Source of the DNA: Enoplolaimus lenunculus
Lineage: Eukaryota > Nematoda > Enoplea > Enoplida > Thoracostomopsidae
Direction of reading: 5' to 3'
DNA length: 64,000 nt
Assembly (NCBI GenBank): GCA_030248215.1
Contig: JASANG010001260.1
Span: 1-64,000 of the forward strand
The notes beneath the pieces are model-generated. The model had not been told where the DNA came from and did not search any database. It saw only the letters and a program-made list of their open reading frames with translations. Numbering within the stretch: position 1 is the first letter of the stretch; the number at the start of each line of letters is the position of its first letter. Positions 13,201 through 24,132 of this stretch are shown piece after piece. The position numbers and the translations under genes were made by a program.

Positions 13201-14250
13201 GGGTGAAACCAACTCGATGGGAGGTGAAACCAACCGATTGGGAGAGAGTGAAACCAACCAGTTGGAATTGGTGAAACCAACCGTTGAGGTGGAACCAACC
13301 GTTGGGGTGAAACCAACCGTTGGGGTGGACGTGTTTAATATAAAACCAACCGTCGGGGTGAAACCAACCATTGGGGTGAAATTAGCCGTTGGGGGTGATA
13401 CCAACCATTGGGGTGAAACAAGCCGTTTGGGTTAAACCCACCGTTGGGGTGAAACCAACCGTTGGGGTGAAACCAACCGTTGGGGTGAAACCAACATTTG
13501 GGGTGAAATCAACCATTTGGGGTAAAACCAACCGATGGGGTGAGACCAACTATTGGGGGGAATCAACCGTTGGGTTGAAACCAAACCGTTAGGTGAAACC
13601 AACCGTTGGGGTGAAACCAACACTTCGGGGTGAAATCCAACCGTCAAGGTGAAACCAACCGTTAGGGTGAGACCAACCGTTGGGGTGAAACTAACCGTTG
13701 GGGTGAAATTAACCGTTGGTGTGAAACCAACCATTGGGGTAAAACCAACCGTAGCGTTGGGGTGGAACCAACCGTTAGGGTGAGACCAACCGTTGGGGTG
13801 AAACCAACCGTTGGGGTTAAACCAACCGTCGGGGTGAAACCAACCATTGGGGTGAAACCAACCGTTGGGGGGAAACCAACCGTTAGGGTGAGACCAACCG
13901 TTGGGGTGAAACCAACCGTTGGGGGTAAAACCAACCGTCAAGGTGAAACCAACCAGTTAGGGTGAGACCAACCGGTGGGGTGAAACTAACCGTTGGGTGA
14001 AATCAACCGTTAAGGTGAAACCAACCGATGGGGTGAAACCAACTGTTGGGTAGATGCGACCAGCTCGTATGGAAACCAACCGTTGGGGTGGAACCAATGC
14101 CGTTGCGGTGAAACCAACCGTTGGGGTCAAACTAACCGTTTGAGTGAAATCAACAGTTTGGGTGAAACCAACCGATGGGGTGAAACCGACTGTTGGGGTC
14201 AAATCAACCGTACGGGTAAAAACCAACCGATGGGGTGAACCCAACCGTTG
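10241..14250 (+). repeat. Degraded or error-rich satellite block
   Basis: Units remain visible but the 18-bp phase is broken repeatedly by indels, so open frames are short compared with the blocks on either side. From about 10250 to 10620 hardly any intact unit is present and the text is a scramble of unit fragments. Either this is an old, unhomogenised stretch or a poorly polished part of the assembly. No gene is seen. Confidence 0.8.
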
Positions 14251-17200
14251 GGGTGAAACCAACCGCCGCGGTGCAACCAACCGTTGGGCTGAAACCAACC
14301 GTTGGGGTGAAACCAACCGTTGGGGTGATACCAACCGTTGGGTTGAAACCAGCCGTTGGGGTGATACCAACCGTTGGGTTGAAACCAGCCGTTGGAGTGA
14401 GACCAACCATTGGGGTGAAACAAACCGTTGGGGTGAAACCCACCGTTGGGGTGAAACCAACCGTTGGGGTGAAACCAACCGTTGGGGTGAAACCAACCGT
14501 TGGGGTGAAACCAAACGTTGGTGTGAAACCAACCGTTGGGGTGACACTAACCGTAGTGATACAACAAACATTCGCGGTAAATACAACCTTTGGGGTGAAA
14601 CCCACCGTTGGGGTGAAACCGACCGTTGGGGTGAAATCAACCGTTGGGGTAAAACCAACCAATGGGGTGAAACCAACCGTTGGGTCAAATCAACCGTCGG
14701 GGTGAAACCAACCGTTGGGGTGAAACCAACCGTTGGGGTGAAACCAACCGTGGGGGTGAACCCAACCGTTAGGGTGAAACCAACGGTTGGGGTGAAACCA
14801 ACCGTCGGGTGAAACTAGCCGTTAGGGTGAAACCAACCGTTGGGGTGAAACCAACCGTTGGAGTGAAAACAACCGTTGGGGTGAAACCAACCGTTGGGGT
14901 GAAACCGACCGTTGGGGTGAAATCAACCGTTGGGGTAAAACCAACCGATGGGGTGAAACCAACTGTTGGGGTCAAATCAACCGTCGGGGTGAAACCAACC
15001 GTTGGGGTGAAACCAACCGTTGGGGTGAAACCAACCGTTGGGGTGAAACCAACCATTGGGGGGAAACCAACCGTTGGGGGAAACCAACCGTTAGGGTGAG
15101 ACCAACCGTTGGGGTGAAACTAACCGTTGGTGTGAAACCAACCGTCAAGGTGAAACCAACCGTTAGGGTGAAACCAACCGTTGGGGTGAAACCAACCGTT
15201 GGGGTGAAACCAACCGTTGGGGTGAAACCAACCGTTGGGGTGAAACCAACCGTTGGAGTGAAACCAACCGTTGGGGTGAAACCGACCGTTGGGGTGAAAA
15301 AAACCGTTGGTGTGAAACCAACCGTGGTGGTGAAACCAACAGTTGGGGTGAAAACAACCGTAGGGGTGAAACCAACCGTTGGGGTGAAACCAACCGTTGG
15401 GGTGAAACCAACCATTGGGGGGAAACCAACCGTTGGGGGGGGGGAAACCAACCGTTTGGGTGACACCCACCGTTGGGGTGAAACTAACCGTTTGTGTTAA
15501 ACCAACCGTATAGGTGAAACCAACCGTTAGGGTGAAACCAACCGTTGGGGTGAAACCAACCGTTGGGGTGAAACCAACCGTTGGGGTGAAACCAACCGTT
15601 GGGTTGAAACCAGCCGTCGGGGTGAAACCAACCGTTAGGGTGAAACCAACGGTTGGAGTGAAACCAACCGTCGGGGTGAAACTAACCGTTAGGGTGAAAC
15701 CAACCGTTGGGGTGAAACCAACCGTTGGAGTGAAATCAACCGTTGGGGTGAAACCAACCGTTGGGCTGAAACCAACCGTTGGGGTGAAACCAACCGTTGA
15801 GGTGAAGCCAACCGATGGGGTGAAACCAACTGTTGGGGTCAAATCAACCGTCGGGGTGAAACCAACCGTTGGGGTGAAACCAACCGTTGGGGTGAAACCA
15901 ACCGTTGGGGTGAAACCAACCATGGTGGGGACACAAACCGGTGGGGGACACCAACCGTTAGGGTGAGACCAACCGTTGGGGTGAAACTAACCGTTGGGGT
16001 AAAACCAACCGTCAAGGTGAAACCAACCGTTGGGGTGAAACCAACCGTTGGGGTGAAACCAACCGTTGGGGTGAAACCAACCGTTGGGGTGAAACCAACC
16101 GTTGGGGTGAAACCAACCGTTGGGGTGAAAGCAACCGTTGGGGTGAAACCAACCGTTGGGGTGAAACCGACCGTTGGGGTGAAACCAACCGTTGGGGTGA
16201 AACCAACCGATGGGGTGAAACCAACCGTTGGGGTGAAACCAACCGTTGAGCTGGAACCAACCGTTGGGGTGAAACCAACCGTTGGGGTGAAACCAACCGT
16301 TGGGTTGAAACCAGCCGTTGGGGTGAAACCAACCGTTGGGGTGAAACAAACCGTTGGGGTGAAACCAACCGTTGGGGTGAAACCAACCGTTGGGGTGAAA
16401 CCAACCGTTGGGGTGAAACCAACCGTTGGGTGAAACCAACCGTTGGGGTGAAACCAACCGTTGGGGTGAAACCAACCGTTGGGGTGAAACCAACCGTTGG
16501 GGTGAAACCAACCGTTGGGGTGAAACCGACCGTTGGGTTGAAACCAGCCGTTGGGGTGATACCAACCTTTGGGGTGTAACCCTCCGTTGGGTTGAAACCA
16601 ACCGTTGGGGTGAACCCAACCGTTGGGGTGAAACCAACCGTTGGGGTGAAACAAACCGTTGGGGTGAAACCAACCGTTGGGGTGAAACCAACCGTTGGGG
16701 TGAAACCAACCGTTGGGGTAAAACCAACCGGTTGGGTGAAACCAACTGTCGGGGTGAAACCAACCGTTGGGGTGAAACCAACCGTTGGGGTGAAACCAAC
16801 CGTTGGGGTGAAACCAACCGTTGGGGTGAAACCAACCGTTGGGGGGAACCCAACCGTTGGGGTGACAGCAACGGTTGGGGGAGACCAACCGATTGGGTGA
16901 CGTAAACTGAACCGTTGGGGACAAACCAACCGTCAAGGTGAAACCAACCGTTAGGGTGAAACCAACCGTTGGGGTGAAACCAACCGTTGGGGTGAAACCA
17001 ACCGTTGGGGTGAAACCAACCGTTGGGGTGAAACCAACCGTTGGGGTGAAACCAACCGTTGGGGTGAAACCAACCGTTGGGGTGAAACCGACCGTTGGGG
17101 TGAAACCAACCGTTGGGGTGAAACCAACCGTTGGGGTGAAACCAACCGTTGGGGTGAAACCAACCGTTGAGGTGAAACCAACCGTTGGGGTGAAACCAAC

Positions 17201-19937
17201 CGTTGGGGTGAAACCAACCGTTGGGGTGAAACCAACCGTTGCGGTGATACCAACCATTGGGGTGAAACCAGCCGTTGGGGTGAAACCAACCGTTGGGGTG
17301 AAACCAACCGTTGGGGTGAAACCAACCGTTGGGGTGAAACCAACCGTTGGGGTGAAACCAACCGTTGGGGTGAAACCAACCGTTGGGGTGAAACCAACCG
17401 ATGAAGTGTAACCAACCGTAGGGGGGGAACCAACCGGAGGGGTGAAACCACCCGTTGGGTTGAAACCACCCGTTGGGGTGATACCAACCGTTGGGGTGAA
17501 ACCAACCGTTGGGGTGAAACCAACCGTTGGGGTGAAACCAACCGTTGGGGTGAAACCAACCGTTGGGGTGAAACCAACCGTTGGGGTGAAACCAACCGTT
17601 GGGGTGAAACCAACCGTTGGGGTGAAACTAACCGTTGTGATAAAACCAACCGTTGGGGTAAATTCAACCGTTGGGGTGAAACCAACCGTTGGGGTGAAAC
17701 CGACCGTTGGGGTGAAATCAACCGTTGGGGTAAAACCAACCAATGGGGTGAAACCAACCGTTGGGTCAAATCAACCGTCGGGGTGAAACCAACCGTTGGG
17801 GTGAAACCAACCGTTGGGGTGAAACCAACCGTCGGGGTGAAACCAACCGTTAGGGTGAAACCAACGGTTGGGGTGAAACCAACCGTCGGGGTGAAACTAA
17901 CCGTTAGGGTGAAACCAACCGTTGGGGTGAAACCAACCGTTGGAGTGAAATCAACCGTTGGGGTGAAACCAACCGTTGGGGTGAAACCGACCGTTGGGGT
18001 GAAATCAACCGTTGGGGTAAAACCAACCGATGGGGTGAAACCAACTGTTGGGGTCAAATCAACCGTCGGGGTGAAACCAACCGTTGGGGTGAAACCAACC
18101 GTTGGGGTGAAACCAACCGTTGGGGTGAAACCAACGGTTGGGGTGAAACCAACCGTTGGGGTGAAACCAACCGTTGGGGTGAAACCAACCGTTGGGGTGA
18201 AACCAACCGTTGGGGTGAAACCAACCGTTGGGGTGAAACTAACCGTTGTGATAAAACCAACCGTTGGGGTAAAATCAACCGTTGGGGTGAAACCAACCGT
18301 TGGGGTGAAACCAACCGTTGGGGTGAAATCAACCGTTGGGGTAAAACCAACCGATGGGGTGAAACCAACCGTTGGGTCAAATCAACCGTCGGGGTGAAAC
18401 CAACCGTTGGGGTGAAACCAACCGTTGGGGTGAAACCAACCGTCGGGGTGAAACCAACCGTTAGAGGTGAAACCAACGGTTGGGGTGAAACCAACCGTCG
18501 GGGTGAAACTAACCGTTAGGGTGAAACCAACCGTTGGGGTGAAACCAACCGTTGGAGTGAAACCAACCGTTGGAAAAAAAAAAAGGTGAAACCAACCGTT
18601 GGGGTGAAACCGACCGTTGGGGTGAAATCAACCGTTGGGGTAAAACCAACCGATGGAAACCGTGAAACCAACTGTTGGGGTCAAATCAACCGTCGGGGTG
18701 AAACTAACCGTTGGGGTGAAACCAACCGTTGGGGTGAAACCAACCGTTGGGGTGAAACCAACCATTGGGGGGAAACCAACCGTTGGGGGAAACCAACCGT
18801 TAGGGTGAGACCAACCGTTGGGGTGAAACTAACCGTTGGTGTGAAACCAACCGTCAAGGTGAAACCAACCGTTAGGGTGAAACCAACCGTTGGGGTGAAA
18901 CCAACCGTTGGGGTGAAACCAACCGTTGGGGTGAAAGCAACCGTTGGGGTGAAACCAACCGTTGGGGTGAAACCGACCGTTGGGGTGAAACCAACCGTTG
19001 GGGTGAAACCAACCGATGGGGTGAAACCAACCGTTGGGGTGAAACCAACCGATGAGGTGGAACCAACCGTTGGGGTGAAACCAACCGTTGGGGTGAAACC
19101 AACCGTTGGGTTGAAACCAGCCGTTGGGGTGATACCAACCATTGGGGTGAAACAAGCCGTTGGGGTGAAACCCACCGGGGGGGTGAAACCAACCGTTGGG
19201 GTGAAACCAACCGTTGGGGTGAAACCAGAGGGGGGAAACCGAACCACGAAACAAAAACAACGAAACAACCGTTGGGGTGAAACCAACTGTTGGCGTGAAA
19301 CCAACCGTTGGGGTGAAACCAACCGTTGTGATCAAACCAACCGTTGGGGTCAATCCAACCGTTGGGGTGAAACCAACCGTTGGGGTGAAACCAACCGTTG
19401 GGGTGAAACCAACCGTTGGGGTGAAACCAACCATTCGGGTGAAACCAACCGTTGGGGTGAAACCAACCGTTGGGGTGAAACCAACCATTGGGGGGAAACA
19501 ACCGTTGGGGGAAACCAACCGTAAGGTTTAGACCAACCGTTGGGTGAAACTAACCGTTGGTGTGAAACCAACCGTCAAGGTGAAACCAACCGTTGGGGTG
19601 AAACCAACCGTTGGGGTGAAACCAACCGTTGGGGTGAAACCGACCGTTGGGGTGAAAGCAACCGTTGAGGTGAAACCAACCGTTGGGGTGAAACCGACCG
19701 GAAAAAAAAAAGGAGAGAGAAAGAAAAGGAAAGGAAGAAGGCGAAACACTTGGGGTGAAACCAACCGTTGGGGTGAAACCAACCGATGGGGTGAAACCAA
19801 CCGTTGGAGGTGAAACCAACCGATGAGGTGGAACCAACCGTTGGGGTGAAACCAACCGTTGGGGTGAAACCAACCGTTGGGTTGAAACCAGCCGTTGGGG
19901 TGAAACCAACCATTGGGGTGAAACAAACCGTTGGGGT
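14251..19937 (+). repeat. 18-bp satellite array, homogeneous block 2
   Basis: Mostly clean GGGGTGAAACCAACCGTT units. A recurring group of variants (GTGAGACCAACC, then GTGAAACTAACC, GTCAAGGTG, GTTAGGGTG) appears at about 15096, 15963 and 18805 and marks higher-order repeats of 0.7 to 0.9 kb. Small foreign interruptions are an 11-A run at 18574-18584, an A/G-rich patch near 19231-19268 and the purine tract at 19701-19746. Confidence 0.95.
19701..19746. other. Purine-only insert in the satellite
   Basis: About 45 bp of almost only A and G replaces the satellite unit, after which normal units resume. It resembles neither a MITE end nor a degraded unit. It may be a base-calling or consensus artefact, since a second compositional oddity follows 190 bp later. 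Confidence 0.7.
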
Positions 19938-20462
19938 GAAACCCAAACACAAACCACACACCAAACCAACACAAACACAAACAAAAAACCCAACCAAACA
20001 AAACACAAAAACCAACACCCCAACCAACCAGAACACCACACTCAAAGACCACACGAAAAACCCAGACCAAGAAAACCCACTATAGAAACCCAGACACAGA
20101 GAAACCCGACCGAACACTATAGAGAAAACCCAAAGACACAACAACACGAGGAAATAGAAACAACCCCAGAGCGCAACACCTATACCACTAACCGCACCAC
20201 CCAACCCGCGCGAAACCCACCCCTAACACCCACCCGCCAAAGACACGAGAACACCACAAACACGCCCAAGAACCCACCACGAGATAGACACAAACCACCA
20301 CAGAAACCACAAAAAACCACAGCAAACACCAACAACCCACACAAGAAGCACACACAAAACAAAAACCACCACAAAAACCACAAACACCAAAACACACCAC
20401 AAAAACAACACCACCCACCAACACCCCACCAACACCACCCCCCCCCCCCCCCCCCCCCCCCC
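19938..20462. other. A/C-only low-complexity block ending in a 25-C run
   Basis: About 500 bp made almost wholly of A and C on the plus strand, with few G and very few T, ending in 25 consecutive C at 20438-20462. Satellite units abut on both sides. No inverted ends, target duplication or coding sense is visible. Open frames here come from the lack of T and are not genes. Confidence 0.85.
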
Positions 20463-23220
20463 ACCGTTGGGGTGAAACCAACCGTTGGGGTGAAAGCAAC
20501 CGATGTGGTGAAACAAACCGTTGGGGTGAAACCAACCGTTGGGGTGAAACCAACCGTTGGGGTGAAACTAACCGTTGTGATAAAACCAACCGTTGGGGTA
20601 AAATCAACCGTTGGGGTGAAACCAACCGTTGGGGTGAAACCAACCGTTGGGGTGAAACCAACCGTTGGGGTGAAACCAACCGTTGGGGTGAAACCAACCG
20701 TTGGGGTGAAACCAACCGTTGGGGTGAAACCAACCGTTGGGTTTAAACCAACCATTGGGGGTTAAACAACCGTTGGGTGAAACCAACCGTTAGGGTGAGA
20801 CCAACCGTTGGGGTGAAACTAACCGTTGGGGTGAAACCAACCGTCAAGGGGAAACCAAACGTTAGGGGGAAACCAACCGTTGGGGTGAAACCAACCGTTG
20901 GAGTGAAATCAACCGTTACGGTGAAACCAACCGTTGGGGTGAAACCAACCGTTGGGGTGAAACCAACCGTTGGAGTGAAACCAACCGTTGGGGTGAAACC
21001 AACCGTTGGGGTGAAACCGACCGTTGGGGTGAAATCAACCGTTGGGGTAAAACCAACCGATGGGGTGAAACCAACCGTTGGGGTCAAATCAACCGTCGGG
21101 GTGAAACCAACCGTTGGGGTGAAACCAACCGTTGGGGTGAAACCAACCGTTGGGGTGAAACCAACCGTTGGGGTGAAACCAACCGTTGGGGTGAAACCAA
21201 CAGTTGGGGTGAAACCAACCGTTGGGGTGAAACCAACCGTTGGGGTGAAACCAACCGTTGGGGTGAAACTAACCGTTGTTATAAAACCAACCGTTGGGGT
21301 AAATTCAACCGTTGGGGTGAAACCCACCGTTGGGGTGAAACCGACCGTTGGGGTGAAATCAACCGTTGGGGTAAAACCAACCGATGGGGTGAAACCAACC
21401 GTTGGGGTCAAAACAACCGTCGGGGTGAAACCAACCGTTGGGGTGAAACCAACCGTTGGGGTGAAACCAACCGTCGGGGTGAAACCAACCGTTAGGGTGA
21501 AACCAACGGTTGGGGTGAAACCAACCGTGGGGTGAAACTAACCGTTTGGGTGAAACCAACCGTTGGGGTGAAACCAACCGTTGGAGTGAAATCAACCGTT
21601 GGGGTGAAACCAACCGTTGGGGTGAAACCGACCGTTGGGGTGAAAACAACCGTTGGGGTAAAACCAACCGATGGGGTGAAACCAACTGTTGGGGTCAAAC
21701 CAACGGTCGGGGTGAAACCAACCGTTGGGGTGAAACCAACCGTTGGGGTTAAACCAACCGTTGGGGTTAAACCAACCATTGGGGGTAAACCAACCGTTGG
21801 GGGAAACCAACCGTTAGGGTGAGACCAACCGTTGGGGTGAAACTAACCGTTGGTGTGAAACCAACCGTCAAGGTGAAACCAACCGTTAGGGTGAAACCAA
21901 CCGTTGGGGTGAAACCAACCGTTGGGGTGAAACCAACCGTTGGGGTGAAACCAACCGTTGGGGTGAAACCAACCGTTGGGGTGAAACCAACCGTTGGGGT
22001 GAAACCAACCGTTGGGGTGAAACCAACCGATGGGGTGAAACCAACCGTTGGGGTGAAACCAACCGATGAGGTGGAACCAACCGTTGGGGTGAAACCAACC
22101 GTTGGGGTGAAACCAACCGTTGGGTTGAAACCAGCCGTTGGGGTGATACCAACCATTGGGGTGAAACAAGCCGTTGGGGTGAAACCCACCGTTGGGGTGA
22201 AACCAACCGTTGGGGTGAAACCAACCGTTGGGGTGAAACCAACCGTTGGGGTGAAACCAACTGTTGGGGTGAAACCAACCGTTGGGGTGAAACTAACCGT
22301 TGTGATAAAACCAACCGTTGGGGTAAATTCAACCGTTGGGGTGAAACCAACCGTTGGTGTGAAACCAACCGTTGGGGTGAAACCAACCGTTGGGGTGAAA
22401 CCAACCATTCGGGTGAAACCAACCGTTGGGGTGAAACCAACCGTTGGGGTGAAACCAACCGTTGGGGTGAAACCAACCATTGGGGGGAAACCAACCGTTG
22501 GGGGAAACCAACCGTTAGGGTGAGACCAACCGTTGGGGTGAAACTAACCGTTGGTGTGAAACCAACCGTCAAGGTGAAACCAACCGTTAGGGTGAAACCA
22601 ACCGTTGGGGTGAAACCAACCGTTGGGGTGAAACCAACCGTTGGGGTGAAACCAACCGTTGGGGTGAAACCAACCGTTGGAGTGAAAGCAACCGTTGGGG
22701 TGAAACCAACCGTTGGGGTGAAACCGACCGTTGGGGTGAAACCAACCGTTGGGGTGAAACCAACCGATGGGGTGAAACCAACCGTTGGGGTGAAACCAAC
22801 CGATGAGGTGGAACCAACCGTTGGGGTGAAACCAACCGTTGGGGTGAAACCAACCGTTGGGTTGAAACCAGCCGTTGGGGTGATACCAACCATTGGGGTG
22901 AAACAAGCCGTTGGGGTGAAACCCACCGTTGGGGTGAAACCAACCGTTGGGGTGAAACCAACCGTTGGGGTGAAACCAACCGTTGGGGTGAAACCAACCG
23001 TTGGGGTGAAACCAACCGTTGGGGTGAAACTAACCGTTGTGATAAAACCAACCGTTGGGGTAAATTCAACCGTTGGGGTGAAACCAACCGTTGGGGTGAA
23101 ACCAACCGTTGGGGTGAAACCAACCATTCGGGTGAAACCAACCGTTGGGGTGAAACCACCGTTGGGGTGAAACCAACCGTTGGGATAAAACCAACCGTTG
23201 GGATGAACCCGACCGTCAAG
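20463..23220 (+). repeat. 18-bp satellite array, homogeneous right end
   Basis: Clean units up to a sharp edge at about 23220, where unique AT-rich DNA begins. A higher-order unit of about 701 bp is repeated at 21819-22519 and 22520-23170 with the same order of rare variants (those reading [35 protein letters not shown]). Unlike the left edge, this edge shows no decay. Confidence 0.95.
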
Positions 23221-23837
23221 CCATATAAAGTGTACCTATAGAGTTATAATCGTATAAAATTACTTAGCTAACGGGTAAAAAGTGTTGAACCAAAATGGAA
23301 AATTTCGTGCACTTTCTGTAAGGAGTTTTTGACGGTAACTACTGAAGGCCACGCTTGTTTGGTAAATCATTTGGCACAGATATTCCCGACAGACCAGGAT
23401 ACCAGTGTAAAAAATTTAAACGAAATAGGTCTGATATTACTTGAGTACCAACATACAAACTAAACTGAAAATACGCACTTGAGAAGCGCGAACCATATAT
23501 ATGAACACTATCGTGTTCATATGACAACCGTTTTGGGCAGCATAACGTTTTGTCAAATGTTTTGTCCAAAATATCAAAAACATTTTTCGAATTACGTGTC
23601 ATTGTTGTTTACCTATTTCAGATTTGTGAAAATCCACTGTTTTCTTATGCAAATTCATGCCTTTCATTTTTTGTACAGAATTTTGTGCAAAATTTAACCT
23701 TTTGCTCTTAATCAATTTAAATACACATACTCGTTCTATTCCACGCGTTTCTGCAAATCCGTTGCTGGTCAAAGTATTGGCTTCGATTTGGGACGTCACA
23801 TGCTGAGATTATTAAGGCGTAGTTTCAATCAAATTTT
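23221..23837. other. Unique AT-rich spacer, no gene recognised
   Basis: AT-rich sequence between the satellite and the first MITE. No exon, MITE end or RNA gene could be supported. An upstream exon of the helical-protein gene at 24133 could lie here, but I could not identify one with a matching splice phase. Confidence 0.5.
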
Positions 23838-24049
23838 GGCCCATGTAAAGTAAGGGGCGGAACATTTTTCTGTGCAACTACAATAGAGAGTAAAGCTTAA
23901 GCTTTATAGACTAATTTGTTTTGCTTGGCTTAGGCTTAGGTTTGGGTTGAGGCTTAGGAATATGCTCATTCTTGCGCTTTTAGATTTAGGCTTAGGCTTA
24001 GGAATTTGCTTATAACGTCTACTGTTCCGCCCGGTTGTTTACGTTGGCC
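23838..24049. mobile_element. MITE family A (TTAGGC-core) copy
   Basis: Ends are inverted: GGCCCATGTAAAG at the left and GTTTACGTTGGCC at the right, with GGGGCGGAAC and GTTCCGCCC just inside. The core holds degenerate TTAGGC tandem repeats and the shared string GGAATATGCTCATTC. There is no coding capacity. The likely matching outer sequence CAAATTT flanks both ends. Confidence 0.85.
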
Positions 24050-24132
24050 CAAATTTGTTACAAATATTCGTATATATGATAACCATGTAGAATTTGTGTG
24101 TACCTGCAACATATACCTATACGATATTCAAG

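Noticed and set aside
20180-20755. Gly/Val/Cys/Trp-rich frames over the A/C block
   Set aside because: They result from the near absence of T on the plus strand, with a glycine run from the 25-C tract. There is no coding evidence.
1441-23220. CRISPR-like array
   Set aside because: There are no spacers; units are contiguous, 18 bp, and the sequence is eukaryotic.
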